Shown here in pieces: positions 1-7,280 of a stretch of DNA of 64,000 nt; the stretch's first letter is position 1; each line of letters begins with the position of its first letter. The DNA is from Photobacterium lutimaris. GTDB taxonomy: Bacteria; Pseudomonadota; Gammaproteobacteria; Enterobacterales; Vibrionaceae. Under the pieces are notes generated by a model. That model saw only the letters and a list, made by a program, of their open reading frames with translations, was not told where the DNA came from and made no database searches. The DNA is taken from contig NZ_PYMH01000017.1 in the NCBI RefSeq assembly GCF_003025555.1, forward strand, positions 37,662 to 101,661. Reading direction: 5' to 3'. The position numbers and the translations under genes were made by a program.

Positions 1-311
1 CCGTGATGGCCAGCGGTAAGGAAATCCTGCCGGCGGACTTGCCGCCGGAGCTAGTCGCCCCCAGTCAACGGGAAGCCAGCGAGGGCGGCCACCAGCACTG
101 GCATCACGCATTGGAAAAGTGGGCCTTCGACAACCTGCGCCAAGGACACCAGAACCTGCTCGGCGAGGCACTGCCGGAGTTTGAAAAAATCCTGCTCGAA
201 GCGGCGCTGGAGCACACCCATGGCCACAAACAGGAAGCGGCACGCTTACTCGGCTGGGGCCGTAATACCCTGACCCGTAAACTCAAAGAGCTCAATGTCG
301 TGACTGACTAA
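1..311 (+). CDS. glnG: Nitrogen regulation response regulator NtrC (C-terminal fragment)
   Basis: This is the last ~100 residues of NtrC; the rest lies upstream of the window, and the frame is open at the left edge (codons begin at base 3). The visible part is the tail of the AAA+ domain plus the linker, then a Fis-type helix-turn-helix at the C-terminus (AARLLGWGRNTLTRKLKEL). In the family this helix binds enhancer sites at sigma-54 promoters of nitrogen-assimilation genes. The downstream order (hemN, yihI, engB, polA) is where glnG sits in enteric bacteria and vibrios. The stop is at 309-311. The fragment cannot show whether the receiver and ATPase domains are intact. Confidence 0.93.
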   Translation, partial: VMASGKEILPADLPPELVAPSQREASEGGHQHWHHALEKWAFDNLRQGHQNLLGEALPEFEKILLEAALEHTHGHKQEAARLLGWGRNTLTRKLKELNVVTD

Positions 312-326
312 TCCTCCACACCTTTC

Positions 327-381
327 ATGCGGAAAGAATTTCAACAGCTTCAGTAAGCATCAACAGAGTTTCTTTCCGCAT
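327..381. repeat. 12-bp perfect inverted repeat downstream of glnG
   Basis: The arms ATGCGGAAAGAA (327-338) and TTCTTTCCGCAT (370-381) are perfectly complementary and 31 nt apart, with a small internal GCTT/AAGC stem (347-358). It starts 16 bp after the glnG stop. There is no U-tract on either strand, so it is not a classical terminator; it could be a 3'-end processing or stabilising stem, or a protein-binding site. Confidence 0.55.
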
Positions 382-512
382 CGACAATTTGCCCCTGCAA
401 CTTTCTGTACCCGTATACAAAAGTTGTCGAGACTGAAAATCGAACGCAGTATGACTAGAACGGAGAGGTGCAAATAAATCGCCATTACTGGTTGTTTTTT
501 GACCTACCCCCA

Positions 513-569
513 TTCCATCTTCGCGCGTTTTGCGTACAATACCCCCCGGTTTCAGCCATCACTGAAACC
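513..569 (+). promoter_or_regulatory. Putative promoter and leader stem-loop of the 42-aa gene
   Basis: TACAAT at 535-540 is a good -10 element, with a weak -35 (TTCCAT, 513-518) 16 bp upstream. The predicted transcript would open with a perfect 8-bp stem-loop, GGTTTCAG (548-555) pairing with CTGAAACC (562-569). The gap 312-607 otherwise holds only the inverted repeat at 327-381. Confidence 0.4.
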
Positions 570-607
570 ACACCACATAACACTCAAAACACAGTTGGAT
601 CCCCACC

Positions 608-736
608 ATGCTGGAAAGTCTATTTTCATTCAGCGTGGCAATGCCTGCTGTCAGCGAAATCGCAACCAATGGCCCTGGCCATTTTGCTGCCGGTATCCTG
701 GCCCTGATTGCCGCGGTGAACATGTTTCATGGCTAG
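608..736 (+). CDS. Putative 42-residue membrane peptide
   Basis: An ATG-started reading frame of 42 codons, MLESLFSFSVAMPAVSEIAT at the start and a hydrophobic stretch near the end (roughly residues 27-40, AAGILALIAAVNMF), ending at TAG 734-736. It has its own candidate promoter (-10 at 535-540) and is followed within 12 bp by a strong terminator, which is the layout of an independent small gene. The ribosome-binding site is poor (only GGA about 7 nt upstream). I do not recognise a family. It sits between glnG and hemN, convergent to hemN. It could instead be a non-coding RNA; conservation of the peptide frame would decide. Confidence 0.45.
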   Translation: MLESLFSFSVAMPAVSEIATNGPGHFAAGILALIAAVNMFHG

Positions 737-746
737 CGCCTGAACC

Positions 747-783
747 AAAAAGCCCCCGAGCCATAACGGCTCGAGGGCTTTTT
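747..783. terminator. Bidirectional terminator between the 42-aa gene and hemN
   Basis: A GC-rich stem (AGCCC-CGAGCC / GGCTCG-GGGCT) is flanked by A5 on the left and T5 on the right, so it can end both the plus-strand small transcript and minus-strand hemN. Confidence 0.85.
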
Positions 784-815
784 GTTTATCTGGACGATAA
801 AGCCAATAACGGGGG

Positions 816-2189
816 TTAGATCACCCGCGAGAACTGTTGCTGGCGAGCGCGGTGGCGCAAATATTTGTCAAAGCACATACAGATATTTCGGATCAATAAA
901 CGGCCTTTCAGCGCGACCTCAATCGTCGTATCGCTGACTTCAACCAGACCATCATTGATAAAGGTCTGCAGCAACTCGATATCTTCAGCAAAATAACGAT
1001 CAAACTCGATATCAAACTGCTGCTCAATCGCTGTTTTATCGAGGTGGAAGTTACAAATCAGCGACTTGATCACCTCGCGGCGCAGCAGATCATCGCCATC
1101 CAGAGACACCCCTTTCCATAGCGCTTCGCGCTTTTCATCAACGCTGGCATAGTATTGCTTGAGCTCTTTTTGGTTCTGGGCGTAGCAATTGCCAATCATC
1201 GAAATCGCCGATACCCCCAGACCCAACAGGTCGGTATCCCCTTGGGTCGTATACCCTTGGAAATTACGGTGCAAGATGCCTTCGCGCTGGGCCACCGCCA
1301 GTTCATCTTCCGGCAGGGCAAAGTGATCCATGCCGATAAACTGGTAACCGGCACCGGTTAGGGTTGCAATGGTCTGCTGCAAAATCGTCAGCTTCTCATT
1401 GGCCTGCGGCAAGTCGGCATCTTTGATCTTACGCTGGGCAGCAAACAGCTTCGGCATGTGGGCGTAGTTGAAAATAGACAAACGGCCAGGGCGCATGGTC
1501 AGCACCTGATCGAGGGTTTGGGCAAATAACGCCGGGGTCTGCTTTGGCAGACCATAGATCAAATCCAGGTTGGTCGAACGGAAACCCAGTTCGCGGGCAC
1601 GCTCTACCATGGCAAAAATGAACGCTTCATCCTGCTCGCGGTTAACCAGTTTCTGTACTTCTTTATTGAAGTCCTGCACCCCGATACTCAGGCGGTTGAA
1701 GCCTTCGCTGCGCAGGTGGTCAAGCATATCCAGCTCGATTTCACGCGGGTCGACCTCGATACTGATCTCGGCATCGGGGGTAAACGTAAACTGTTCACGC
1801 AACAGATCCATCAGGCGGCTTACCTGCACCTTGGTCAGGAACGTCGGTGTGCCCCCGCCCCAGTGAAGCTGGCTCACGGTCCGCTGGCCCAACAGCGTCG
1901 AGCGCTGGCGGATTTCCTGCTCCAACGCATCAAGGTACTGATCGGCCTTGTGCTGGTGACGGGTGATGATCTTGTTACAGCCACAGTAATAGCAAAGCTT
2001 GTGGCAGAACGGGATATGGACATACAACGACAGGTTACGCTCAGGGTACTGGGCGCACGCCATGTCAAATTCCGCTGGTGTAAACGCTTCATGGAACTCC
2101 AGCGCTGTTGGGTATGAAGTATAACGCGGCCCCGAATAATTATATTTTTCGATTAAGGCCTGATCCCAAATAATTTGCTCATTTGACAT
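816..2189 (-). CDS. hemN: Oxygen-independent coproporphyrinogen III oxidase
   Basis: A radical-SAM enzyme of 457 residues, the normal length of HemN. It carries the iron-sulfur motif HIPFCHKLCYYCGCN with cysteines at 62, 66 and 69, the same positions as in E. coli HemN, followed by the GGGTPTFL motif. HemN converts coproporphyrinogen III to protoporphyrinogen IX without oxygen by two oxidative decarboxylations, in the cytoplasm. The C-terminal HemN domain (roughly residues 360-450) is present. It is a single gene convergent with the small plus-strand gene upstream of it. Many proteobacteria regulate hemN by FNR, but I could not make out a clear FNR site in the short gap 2190-2299. Confidence 0.96.
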   Translation of the reverse strand: MSNEQIIWDQALIEKYNYSGPRYTSYPTALEFHEAFTPAEFDMACAQYPERNLSLYVHIPFCHKLCYYCGCNKIITRHQHKADQYLDALEQEIRQRSTLLGQRTVSQLHWGGGTPTFLTKVQVSRLMDLLREQFTFTPDAEISIEVDPREIELDMLDHLRSEGFNRLSIGVQDFNKEVQKLVNREQDEAFIFAMVERARELGFRSTNLDLIYGLPKQTPALFAQTLDQVLTMRPGRLSIFNYAHMPKLFAAQRKIKDADLPQANEKLTILQQTIATLTGAGYQFIGMDHFALPEDELAVAQREGILHRNFQGYTTQGDTDLLGLGVSAISMIGNCYAQNQKELKQYYASVDEKREALWKGVSLDGDDLLRREVIKSLICNFHLDKTAIEQQFDIEFDRYFAEDIELLQTFINDGLVEVSDTTIEVALKGRLLIRNICMCFDKYLRHRARQQQFSRVI

Positions 2190-2299
2190 GACTTGTTTCC
2201 ACTAAATTAGATAGAGGGGGGAGAATACTGGCCACCAAGTGTGACACAAGTTGGTAAAGATGTAGATAGGAGATAACTAAACTGCTATCCCGATCAGAA

Positions 2300-2329
2300 T
2301 TCCCCTGTCTCTCAGTATAGACAGGGGAA
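2300..2329. repeat. Perfect 10-bp hairpin without U-tract
   Basis: TTCCCCTGTC (2300-2309) pairs perfectly with GACAGGGGAA (2320-2329) around a 10-nt loop, just after the end of the minus-strand DUF2489 gene. It probably ends or protects that transcript, but neither strand has the run of Ts expected of an intrinsic terminator. Confidence 0.5.
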
Positions 2330-2343
2330 AACAGGAACCGAAC

Positions 2344-2829
2344 TCAGACCGTTGGCTTCGCCGCCAAGATCAAATCCAGCTCAGACTTGATAGATTCAAC
2401 CAAGCGTGCCTCGGCCTTCATCCTGATCAAATCCAGCTGCATACGTTCTTTCTTGGCCAGGGTCTTGCGCGCATCGCCGCGCGGCATGTCCTTCACCACC
2501 AGGTAAAGCTCGTGCATCGACGGATACCGGTTGGCAAAATCGACCCGATGGTCCCCCTGCAGCACTTCCATCAGCTTGTACAAGCGGATGGCAATTTCCG
2601 ACATATCACATTCTTCTTTCTTGCCGGCTTCGGCAATGATCAGCACGCTTTCCATGATATTGGCATTGCGCTGCTTGATCCCAGCTTCCTGCTGGCGCTG
2701 GGCGCGAGCCAGAAATGCCTTATGGCGCTGGGTCTGCTGATAGAGCTTAAACAACAAATAACCGGCATAGCTTGCCAAAACGGCCACAATCACGCCGGCC
2801 AGTCCTAGCCACAATGTCATATCCTGCAA
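2344..2829 (-). CDS. DUF2489 family membrane protein
   Basis: 161 residues with one N-terminal transmembrane helix (about residues 7-28, LGLAGVIVAVLASYAGYLLF), then a basic, helical cytoplasmic region rich in Arg, Lys and Gln. The sequence and its position directly after yihI match the DUF2489 family of vibrios and relatives, which has no established function. The start at 2829 is 3 bp from the end of yihI, so the two are co-transcribed and probably translationally coupled. Co-inheritance with a Der-GTPase regulator hints at a role around ribosome biogenesis or the envelope, but that is only inference. Confidence 0.8.
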   Translation of the reverse strand: MQDMTLWLGLAGVIVAVLASYAGYLLFKLYQQTQRHKAFLARAQRQQEAGIKQRNANIMESVLIIAEAGKKEECDMSEIAIRLYKLMEVLQGDHRVDFANRYPSMHELYLVVKDMPRGDARKTLAKKERMQLDLIRMKAEARLVESIKSELDLILAAKPTV

Positions 2830-2832
2830 GGC

Positions 2833-3372
2833 TTACTCCTTGTCTAAACCATCAAAATCCATGTTTTCGAACTGATCAAGCAAGTCATCGTCTGAACGAG
2901 GGCCACGAGGGGTCGGCACATCGTCCATTTCCGGCTCGTCTTCTTCCAGCAAACCAAGCTGGTTCATCAGCTGCTCGATACGATCCAGCTTCTGGTCAAC
3001 TTGCTTCTGCAAACCGGCACCCAGCTTCTCACCGGCCTCGATGCGGTCAAGCAGTATCATTAGCTGGGCATCATTTTCCAGCATTTGTAGTTCTTGCTCG
3101 GCGCTCATGCGGCGCTGTTGCTTGGTCATCGGCTTTTTCGGCTCAACAATCAAAGGGATCGCTTTCTTGCTGCCGTGACGCGGGTCTTTACGCTGTGCTG
3201 CCTTGCGGGCATCATCAGGCGATACTATTGAATGGCGGCTACCTGACTTCAGGCCTTTGCGCTTACGATCTTTCTTGCGCTGCAGGCCGTCTAGATCATT
3301 CTGGTTACGGGTCTTAATGGTGACTACCTGATCGGATGATCCGGTAGCACGGCTTCTTTTCTTACGGGTCAT
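2833..3372 (-). CDS. yihI: Der GTPase-activating protein YihI
   Basis: 179 residues with the typical YihI layout: a very basic N-terminal half (MTRKKRSRATGSS and many Lys/Arg up to about residue 85), a central amphipathic helical region, and a strongly acidic tail (LLEEDEPEMDD and DDDLLDQFENMDF). In E. coli YihI stimulates the GTPase activity of Der (EngA), an essential 50S-assembly factor, and so tunes ribosome maturation. The start codon overlaps the stop of the upstream methyltransferase gene (TAATG at 3370-3374), which indicates translational coupling. The gene is close to engB and a Csr RNA, as in E. coli. Confidence 0.92.
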   Translation of the reverse strand: MTRKKRSRATGSSDQVVTIKTRNQNDLDGLQRKKDRKRKGLKSGSRHSIVSPDDARKAAQRKDPRHGSKKAIPLIVEPKKPMTKQQRRMSAEQELQMLENDAQLMILLDRIEAGEKLGAGLQKQVDQKLDRIEQLMNQLGLLEEDEPEMDDVPTPRGPRSDDDLLDQFENMDFDGLDKE

Positions 3373-4013
3373 TACTGGGTTTTCCTCAGCAAAATTACAT
3401 CATTCCCAACGAACTCGACGTCCAGGCCATCTCTTTGAGCCAAATAGTGGAACGTCTCGCGGCTAAAAAAGCTCACATGCGTTGGGTCGTTCTTGTAATG
3501 CCATTGCGCAAAGGCATCTGCATCTTTTGCCAGTTTGGTCATCAAGCCCAGCCAACCACCGGGTTTTACCATACCAACCAGCTGCCCCCATTCCTTCGCA
3601 GGCGTATAAAAGTGTTCAATCGCCTCGGTACAGGTCACAAAGTCATATTGCGTGCCCAGTACCTCAGTCTTGTTGGCAAAGTACGGATCATAAATTGCCA
3701 TGTTGTGGCCAGCTTCAGTCAGCATCAGCGACAAGGTCGGGCCGGGGCCGCAACCAAAATCTAGGCCATCAAGCGGCGTATCGCCAAGACGCTCCCTCAG
3801 CGGATCGGCAAGCCGGGCCAGAAAGCGCCGGTAACCCAAGTCTTCTGGGTTATTCTCATGCAAATCATAGTGCGCTTTCTCTTCTTGTGGCGACAATCTC
3901 GACTCGGGATCAGCAAAAATTAATGCGCACTCCCCACAGCGGACATACTGTCGGCGCCGATCTTCAAAAAACAGCGCAGTACTCTGGCTGCGGCACAGCG
4001 GACAAGGGGTCAT
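3372..4013 (-). CDS. Class I SAM-dependent methyltransferase with zinc-ribbon N-terminus
   Basis: 213 residues when started at the ATG at 4013, which has a CAGGAG ribosome-binding site 7 nt upstream; the longer open frame starting at 4064 lacks this support. The N-terminus has a treble-clef-like CPLC-x(n)-CGEC pair (residues ~3-6 and ~27-30). The middle carries a SAM-binding glycine motif (LDFGCGPGPTLSLML). Family members of this shape methylate small molecules or rRNA; the substrate is unknown. The gene heads a three-gene unit with yihI and the DUF2489 gene, so it lies in a ribosome-assembly context. Confidence 0.8.
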   Translation of the reverse strand: MTPCPLCRSQSTALFFEDRRRQYVRCGECALIFADPESRLSPQEEKAHYDLHENNPEDLGYRRFLARLADPLRERLGDTPLDGLDFGCGPGPTLSLMLTEAGHNMAIYDPYFANKTEVLGTQYDFVTCTEAIEHFYTPAKEWGQLVGMVKPGGWLGLMTKLAKDADAFAQWHYKNDPTHVSFFSRETFHYLAQRDGLDVEFVGNDVILLRKTQ

Positions 4014-4132
4014 CTTCGCTCTCCTGTTTAAGTCTATCGTACAGGGCATTGCCACGGCTCCCAATGAAGCCCGGTATCATAGCAGATTTGATGGAGAAAT
4101 GTGCACTACAAAGGAGGGGGAGGCAAACGGCC

Positions 4133-4585
4133 AAAAAGAAAAAAGCGACAGGTTATTCAACCTGTCGCTCTGTGGGTTCGCCATTAGAGGCTATATCCTG
4201 TCTAGTCTGTCCTTAACCAGTATGTAACATCCCGGTCTGACAATATCCTTTTGTTATTGTTGCTTCCGTGCCAACGTGTTGTTCTTCATCGTCCTGATGA
4301 GTTTTTTCCGTCCCTGAACGGTTATCCCTGTTCATGCGGCTATCCTTAACCGGCTGTGTCCATCAGCGTGTTGCCATCTGGCAACCAGTTCACCATCCGT
4401 GTGTGCACTCCGTCCTAGAATGCTGCTTCCTATGTTGTGTTTTCTTTTCCGTAAGCGTCTTTCCTGACAGTCCTTACCACATCTTGCGGCCTACCCGGCT
4501 CCTTGCCGGACAATCCTGTATTCCTTCGGGCACCCTGCCCATGCCGTCACTGGCGCTTTCCGTTCCTAGCCGACTCCCTGTCGAC
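4133..4585 (-). ncRNA. csrB: CsrB/CsrC-family small RNA (CsrA sponge)
   Basis: The minus strand of this gene-free stretch carries about 20 GGA motifs (AGGA, ACGGA, CAGGGA) in roughly 450 nt, many in short stem-loops. The 5' end, GTCGACAGGGAGTC, is the same as the start of E. coli CsrB as I remember it. It ends in a 10-bp hairpin (GCGACAGGTT, stems at 4145-4154 and 4159-4168) followed by a T-rich run. Csr RNAs sequester the translational repressor CsrA through their GGA loops, linking carbon metabolism, motility, biofilm and virulence to the BarA/UvrY-type system. The location near engB and yihI is that of E. coli csrC. Vibrios carry several copies (csrB, csrC, csrD); which one this is cannot be settled here. 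Confidence 0.93.
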
Positions 4586-4592
4586 AAGGCAT

Positions 4593-4620
4593 ACTTTACG
4601 CCAATCTAGACTTGAAACAA
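4593..4620 (-). promoter_or_regulatory. Putative promoter of the CsrB-family RNA
   Basis: Read on the minus strand, TAAAGT (4593-4598) lies at -13 to -8 from the proposed start, with TTGTTT (4615-4620) 16 bp further upstream. An inverted pair TTGAAACAAT (4612-4621) and ATTGTTTCA (about 4673-4681) flanks the upstream region and may bind a regulator; I did not find an exact UvrY/GacA box. Confidence 0.45.
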
Positions 4621-4823
4621 TGTACCTACTAGAAATGTTTGGCTGTAACTTTATTTCAATAAGCACAAGATATTGTTTCATAGTGGCTTTCAGGCAATAA
4701 CTATTAACAACTTCATCAACATCGGCCAATACGAATAGCCAATCTCTCACAACCCACCCAGCCATTTGCGTTTTAAGGTGAAAAAACTGTCATTTTCTTG
4801 CAGGCTCAGCCACCTCCAGGCAA

Positions 4824-4848
4824 CAAAAAAGGCAGCCGGAGCTGCCTT
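4824..4848 (-). terminator. Terminator of the cytochrome c4 gene
   Basis: On the minus strand AAGGCAGC-tccg-GCTGCCTT is followed by a run of Ts (the A6 at 4825-4830). It lies about 40 bp after the cytochrome c4 stop. Confidence 0.85.
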
Positions 4849-4886
4849 CTTCTCACCACCGACTGGAAGCCAGGCTGAAGTAATAG

Positions 4887-5504
4887 TTAGTGCAAGCCGC
4901 CGACGTACTGCGACAAAGCGGTAATTTCGTCGTCCGTCAGCTTAGCAGCTACCGCACGCATCATGGCGTTCATGTCATTGCCACGCTGGCCGTCGCGGAA
5001 TTTCTCCAGCTGTAGCTTGACGTATTCGCCATTCTGGCCGGAGATTTTAGGGAAACCTGATAGGCTGGTACCATTGCCTCGAGGACCGTGACACGCCGTA
5101 CATGCCGTCACACCGCGCTCGGTATCACCAAAGCGGTACAGGGTCTGGCCAAGTTCAATCGACGACTCGGCCGTGGTGTTATCGGAGATCGGTAATGAGG
5201 CATAGAAGGCGGCCAAATCAGCCATATCCTGCTCGGTCAGGGGCATGGCCATCCCCCCCATCACAGGATCGTTACGCCCTTGGGCACCACCGGTACTCAT
5301 GGCTAGCTTAAAATCGTTGAGCTGCTTTTCAAGGTAACCTGCGTGCTGACCGGCGATCTTCGGGTATTGCGCCATTATCCCATTACCATCTGCACCATGG
5401 CAGGCGGCACATGTTGCGGCTTTTGCCTTTCCGGCTTCTGCATCTCCCTGGGCCCAGGCTGAGCAACTGGCCAGCAGAGTCAATATCAGTGCTAATTTCT
5501 TCAT
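4887..5504 (-). CDS. Dihaem cytochrome c4
   Basis: 205 residues from the ATG at 5504. The frame is open back to 5543, but the start at 5504 gives a normal Sec signal peptide (MKKLALILTLLASCSAWA|QG). Two c-type haem sites are present: CAACH at residues 32-36 and CTACH at about residue 130, each followed by HGxxGNG, in two repeated cytochrome c domains. Methionines of the GGMAMP and MNAMMR type are the likely distal ligands. Cytochrome c4 is a periplasmic electron carrier to cbb3-type or other terminal oxidases. It is divergent from engB, with both promoters in the 158-bp gap 5505-5662. Confidence 0.93.
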   Translation of the reverse strand: MKKLALILTLLASCSAWAQGDAEAGKAKAATCAACHGADGNGIMAQYPKIAGQHAGYLEKQLNDFKLAMSTGGAQGRNDPVMGGMAMPLTEQDMADLAAFYASLPISDNTTAESSIELGQTLYRFGDTERGVTACTACHGPRGNGTSLSGFPKISGQNGEYVKLQLEKFRDGQRGNDMNAMMRAVAAKLTDDEITALSQYVGGLH

Positions 5505-5662
5505 GACATTCCGTTTATAATTATAGAGCTTCCAGTACCACAAGTAATGCTCAGTAACATGGTATACAATGCGACCACTAACCGAGCTCGGTTTTCATAC
5601 ATTTTACACAATTTCACATAAAAGTAATCAGTCGACTACATCAAGACTTGACGGAGTTAACA

Positions 5663-6319
5663 GTGAATCAACCTCTCAACTATAGAAACACAGGATTTAT
5701 CACAAGTGCGCCTACAATCCGACACTTGCCAAACGACACAGGCGTTGAGATCGCATTTGCTGGCCGCTCCAATGCAGGTAAGTCGAGTGCACTAAACCGC
5801 ATCACCGACCAAAAAAGCCTGGCCCGTACATCTAAAACGCCCGGACGTACCCAACTGATCAATATGTTCGAGGTGATACCCGGCTGTAACCTGATTGACC
5901 TTCCGGGTTATGGCTATGCCCAGGTTCCGCTGGAAATGAAATTGAAATGGCAGGAATCACTGGGTGAATACCTGCAAAAGCGCGAATGCCTGCAGGGCCT
6001 AGTCGTGCTGATGGACATCCGTCACCCGCTAAAAGATCTGGATCAGCAGATGATCATGTGGGCGATCGAAAGCCGCCTGCCAGTATTGGTCCTGCTCACC
6101 AAGGCCGACAAGCTTAAAAGCGGTGCCCGCAAACAGCAGCTGATGAAAGTGCGCGATAACGTCAAGACATTCGGCGGTGACGTGCAAGTCGAAGCCTTCT
6201 CGTCACTCAAGGGGATCGGTTTGGACCAAGTTCGCCGTAAGCTGGATGAATGGTTTGCTCCAGAGCTAGAGCGCCAACTGGCAATGCTCGAAGAAGACGA
6301 CGCGCAAGGCGCAGAGTAA
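5663..6319 (+). CDS. engB: Ribosome-biogenesis GTPase YsxC/EngB
   Basis: 218 residues from a GTG at 5663, chosen because ACGGAG lies 6 nt upstream; a TTG at 5648 in the same frame has no such site. TRAFAC-class GTPase motifs are all visible: P-loop GRSNAGKSS (34-42), switch Thr in KTPGRTQ, G3 DLPGYG, G4 TKAD and a G5 SSLKG. The protein is required for late assembly of the 50S subunit. It is followed at once by a terminator and is probably monocistronic. The order engB-spf-polA is conserved across Enterobacterales and Vibrionales. Confidence 0.95.
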   Translation: MNQPLNYRNTGFITSAPTIRHLPNDTGVEIAFAGRSNAGKSSALNRITDQKSLARTSKTPGRTQLINMFEVIPGCNLIDLPGYGYAQVPLEMKLKWQESLGEYLQKRECLQGLVVLMDIRHPLKDLDQQMIMWAIESRLPVLVLLTKADKLKSGARKQQLMKVRDNVKTFGGDVQVEAFSSLKGIGLDQVRRKLDEWFAPELERQLAMLEEDDAQGAE

Positions 6320-6340
6320 ACGCTAGCCGACCAATACAAA

Positions 6341-6366
6341 AGCTCCCGTCTGGGGGCTTTTTTTTT
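6341..6366 (+). terminator. Terminator of engB
   Basis: AGCTCCC-gtct-GGGGGCT followed by T9, 22 bp after the engB stop. Confidence 0.9.
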
Positions 6367-6404
6367 GCCCCGTGGTCGAGCCTTACAGGTAGCCAGACCC
6401 GGGC

Positions 6405-6433
6405 ATAAAAATACCCCACCAGCAAGGCGGGGC
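6405..6433 (-). terminator. Minus-strand terminator facing engB
   Basis: On the minus strand CCCCGCC-ttgct-GGTGGGG is followed by TATTTTTAT. It ends a leftward transcript coming from 6434-6690. No open frame of note lies there, so it either backs up the sRNA terminator at 6698-6730 or ends an unrecognised RNA. Apart from AT-rich sequence I see nothing else between 6434 and 6697. Confidence 0.7.
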
Positions 6434-6698
6434 AATGGGAGAGAAATAGGAGGTTTTTATATTTGTCCAGAAAGCATCAGTGATTTCCCCCACCAACGCA
6501 AGTTTTTTCTCCCATAATTGTGTATCCACCCTAACCTAATCACAGGTTATGCCTTGGTTTCCAGCAGATAACTACCAGTTTTAAGTGGTTGGAGGGCAAT
6601 AACAGGGAAAGTTGTTTTTTATCAAAAATAAAGAGTGATGTAGCTTAATAATAACATCCCAAAATGGAATTAAATTACAGTTTTACGGTAAGACGGGT

Positions 6699-6796
6699 AA
6701 AAAAAAAGCCACCCCAAATCCAGGATGGCTATTTCATGTATTTGCTGGCTAGCCGGCTTGGAGCCCACTCCCGAAAACAAATATGAACAAGAAGCA
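6699..6796 (-). ncRNA. Candidate small RNA downstream of Spot 42
   Basis: On the minus strand a perfect TATAAT (6803-6808) is followed about 90 nt later by a hairpin (AGCCA-CC / GG-TGGCT, 6707-6730) and T9. No coding frame fits. The predicted RNA of about 98 nt has a second internal stem region (GGCTCC..GGCTAGCC). The -35 is weak (TTTAAT, 17 bp upstream). A second sRNA near spf has been described in Aliivibrio (VSsrna24, from memory), and this could be its counterpart; I could not align the two. Confidence 0.6.
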
Positions 6797-7008
6797 AACA
6801 AGATTATAGCGATCCGCCAAACCAAATTAAAGTAATTACTCTAAAAACAAGTGAAGAAAAATTCTCCATACAGAGTAGACACTGGAAACAAAACCTTCCA
6901 GCGCTGTTGTTCGGTCTCTAAATAGGTGATATGGCAACCAATCAGCGCCAACATGATCAAAAGATAAACGGGAGTATGAGGGGGGAATGGATTTTTCGGC
7001 GCCACAAT

Positions 7009-7110
7009 AAAAAACGCCCTGGCCAAATGACCAGGGCGGCTGAATCAGCCAAATCCAATAACGTGAAACAAAAGGTCTGAAAGATAGAACATCTTACCTC
7101 TGTACCCTAC
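7009..7110 (-). ncRNA. spf: Spot 42 small RNA
   Basis: The minus strand begins GTAGGGTACAGAGGTAAGAT, the conserved 5' end of Spot 42, continues through the conserved unstructured regions (CAGACCTTTT, GGATTTGGCTGA), and ends in the terminator GCCCTGG-tcatttgg-CCAGGGC followed by T6. Length is about 102 nt against 109 in E. coli. Spot 42 is an Hfq-dependent riboregulator made when cAMP-CRP is low; it base-pairs with mRNAs of secondary carbon metabolism such as galK and represses them. It sits between polA and engB on the polA strand, as in E. coli and other vibrios. Confidence 0.97.
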
Positions 7111-7117
7111 GCCTCTA

Positions 7118-7146
7118 ACTGTATATCAATTGCTCAGTTTTGAAAA
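7118..7146 (-). promoter_or_regulatory. Putative spf promoter
   Basis: On the minus strand TACAGT (7118-7123, -13 to -8) and TTTTCA (7141-7146) are separated by 17 bp upstream of the Spot 42 start at 7110. I did not find a full TGTGA-N6-TCACA site next to it, although CRP repression of spf is established in E. coli. Confidence 0.45.
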
Positions 7147-7223
7147 GCATTTTTGTAGTTTTTTTTCAAGATCTCGTAAGTAATTTTTAACAATCGTAAT
7201 TCATTGAACGAATAATTTAAGCC

Positions 7224-7250
7224 AAAAAAATAGCCAGCAATGCTGGCTAT
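7224..7250 (-). terminator. Terminator of polA
   Basis: On the minus strand ATAGCCAGC-att-GCTGGCTAT is followed by T7, about 30 bp after the polA stop. Confidence 0.92.
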
Positions 7251-7280
7251 TATCGTACGATTATGGGCTTTCGGATTAAA

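Noticed and set aside
3482..4216. A 244-codon plus-strand open frame
   Set aside because: It lies antisense to the methyltransferase gene and its composition has no protein-like pattern. The minus-strand gene has motifs, a ribosome-binding site and conserved neighbours.
4334..4700. Plus-strand open frames in the gap before cytochrome c4
   Set aside because: They lie opposite the GGA-rich CsrB-family RNA, which explains the sequence better; the predicted peptides look random.
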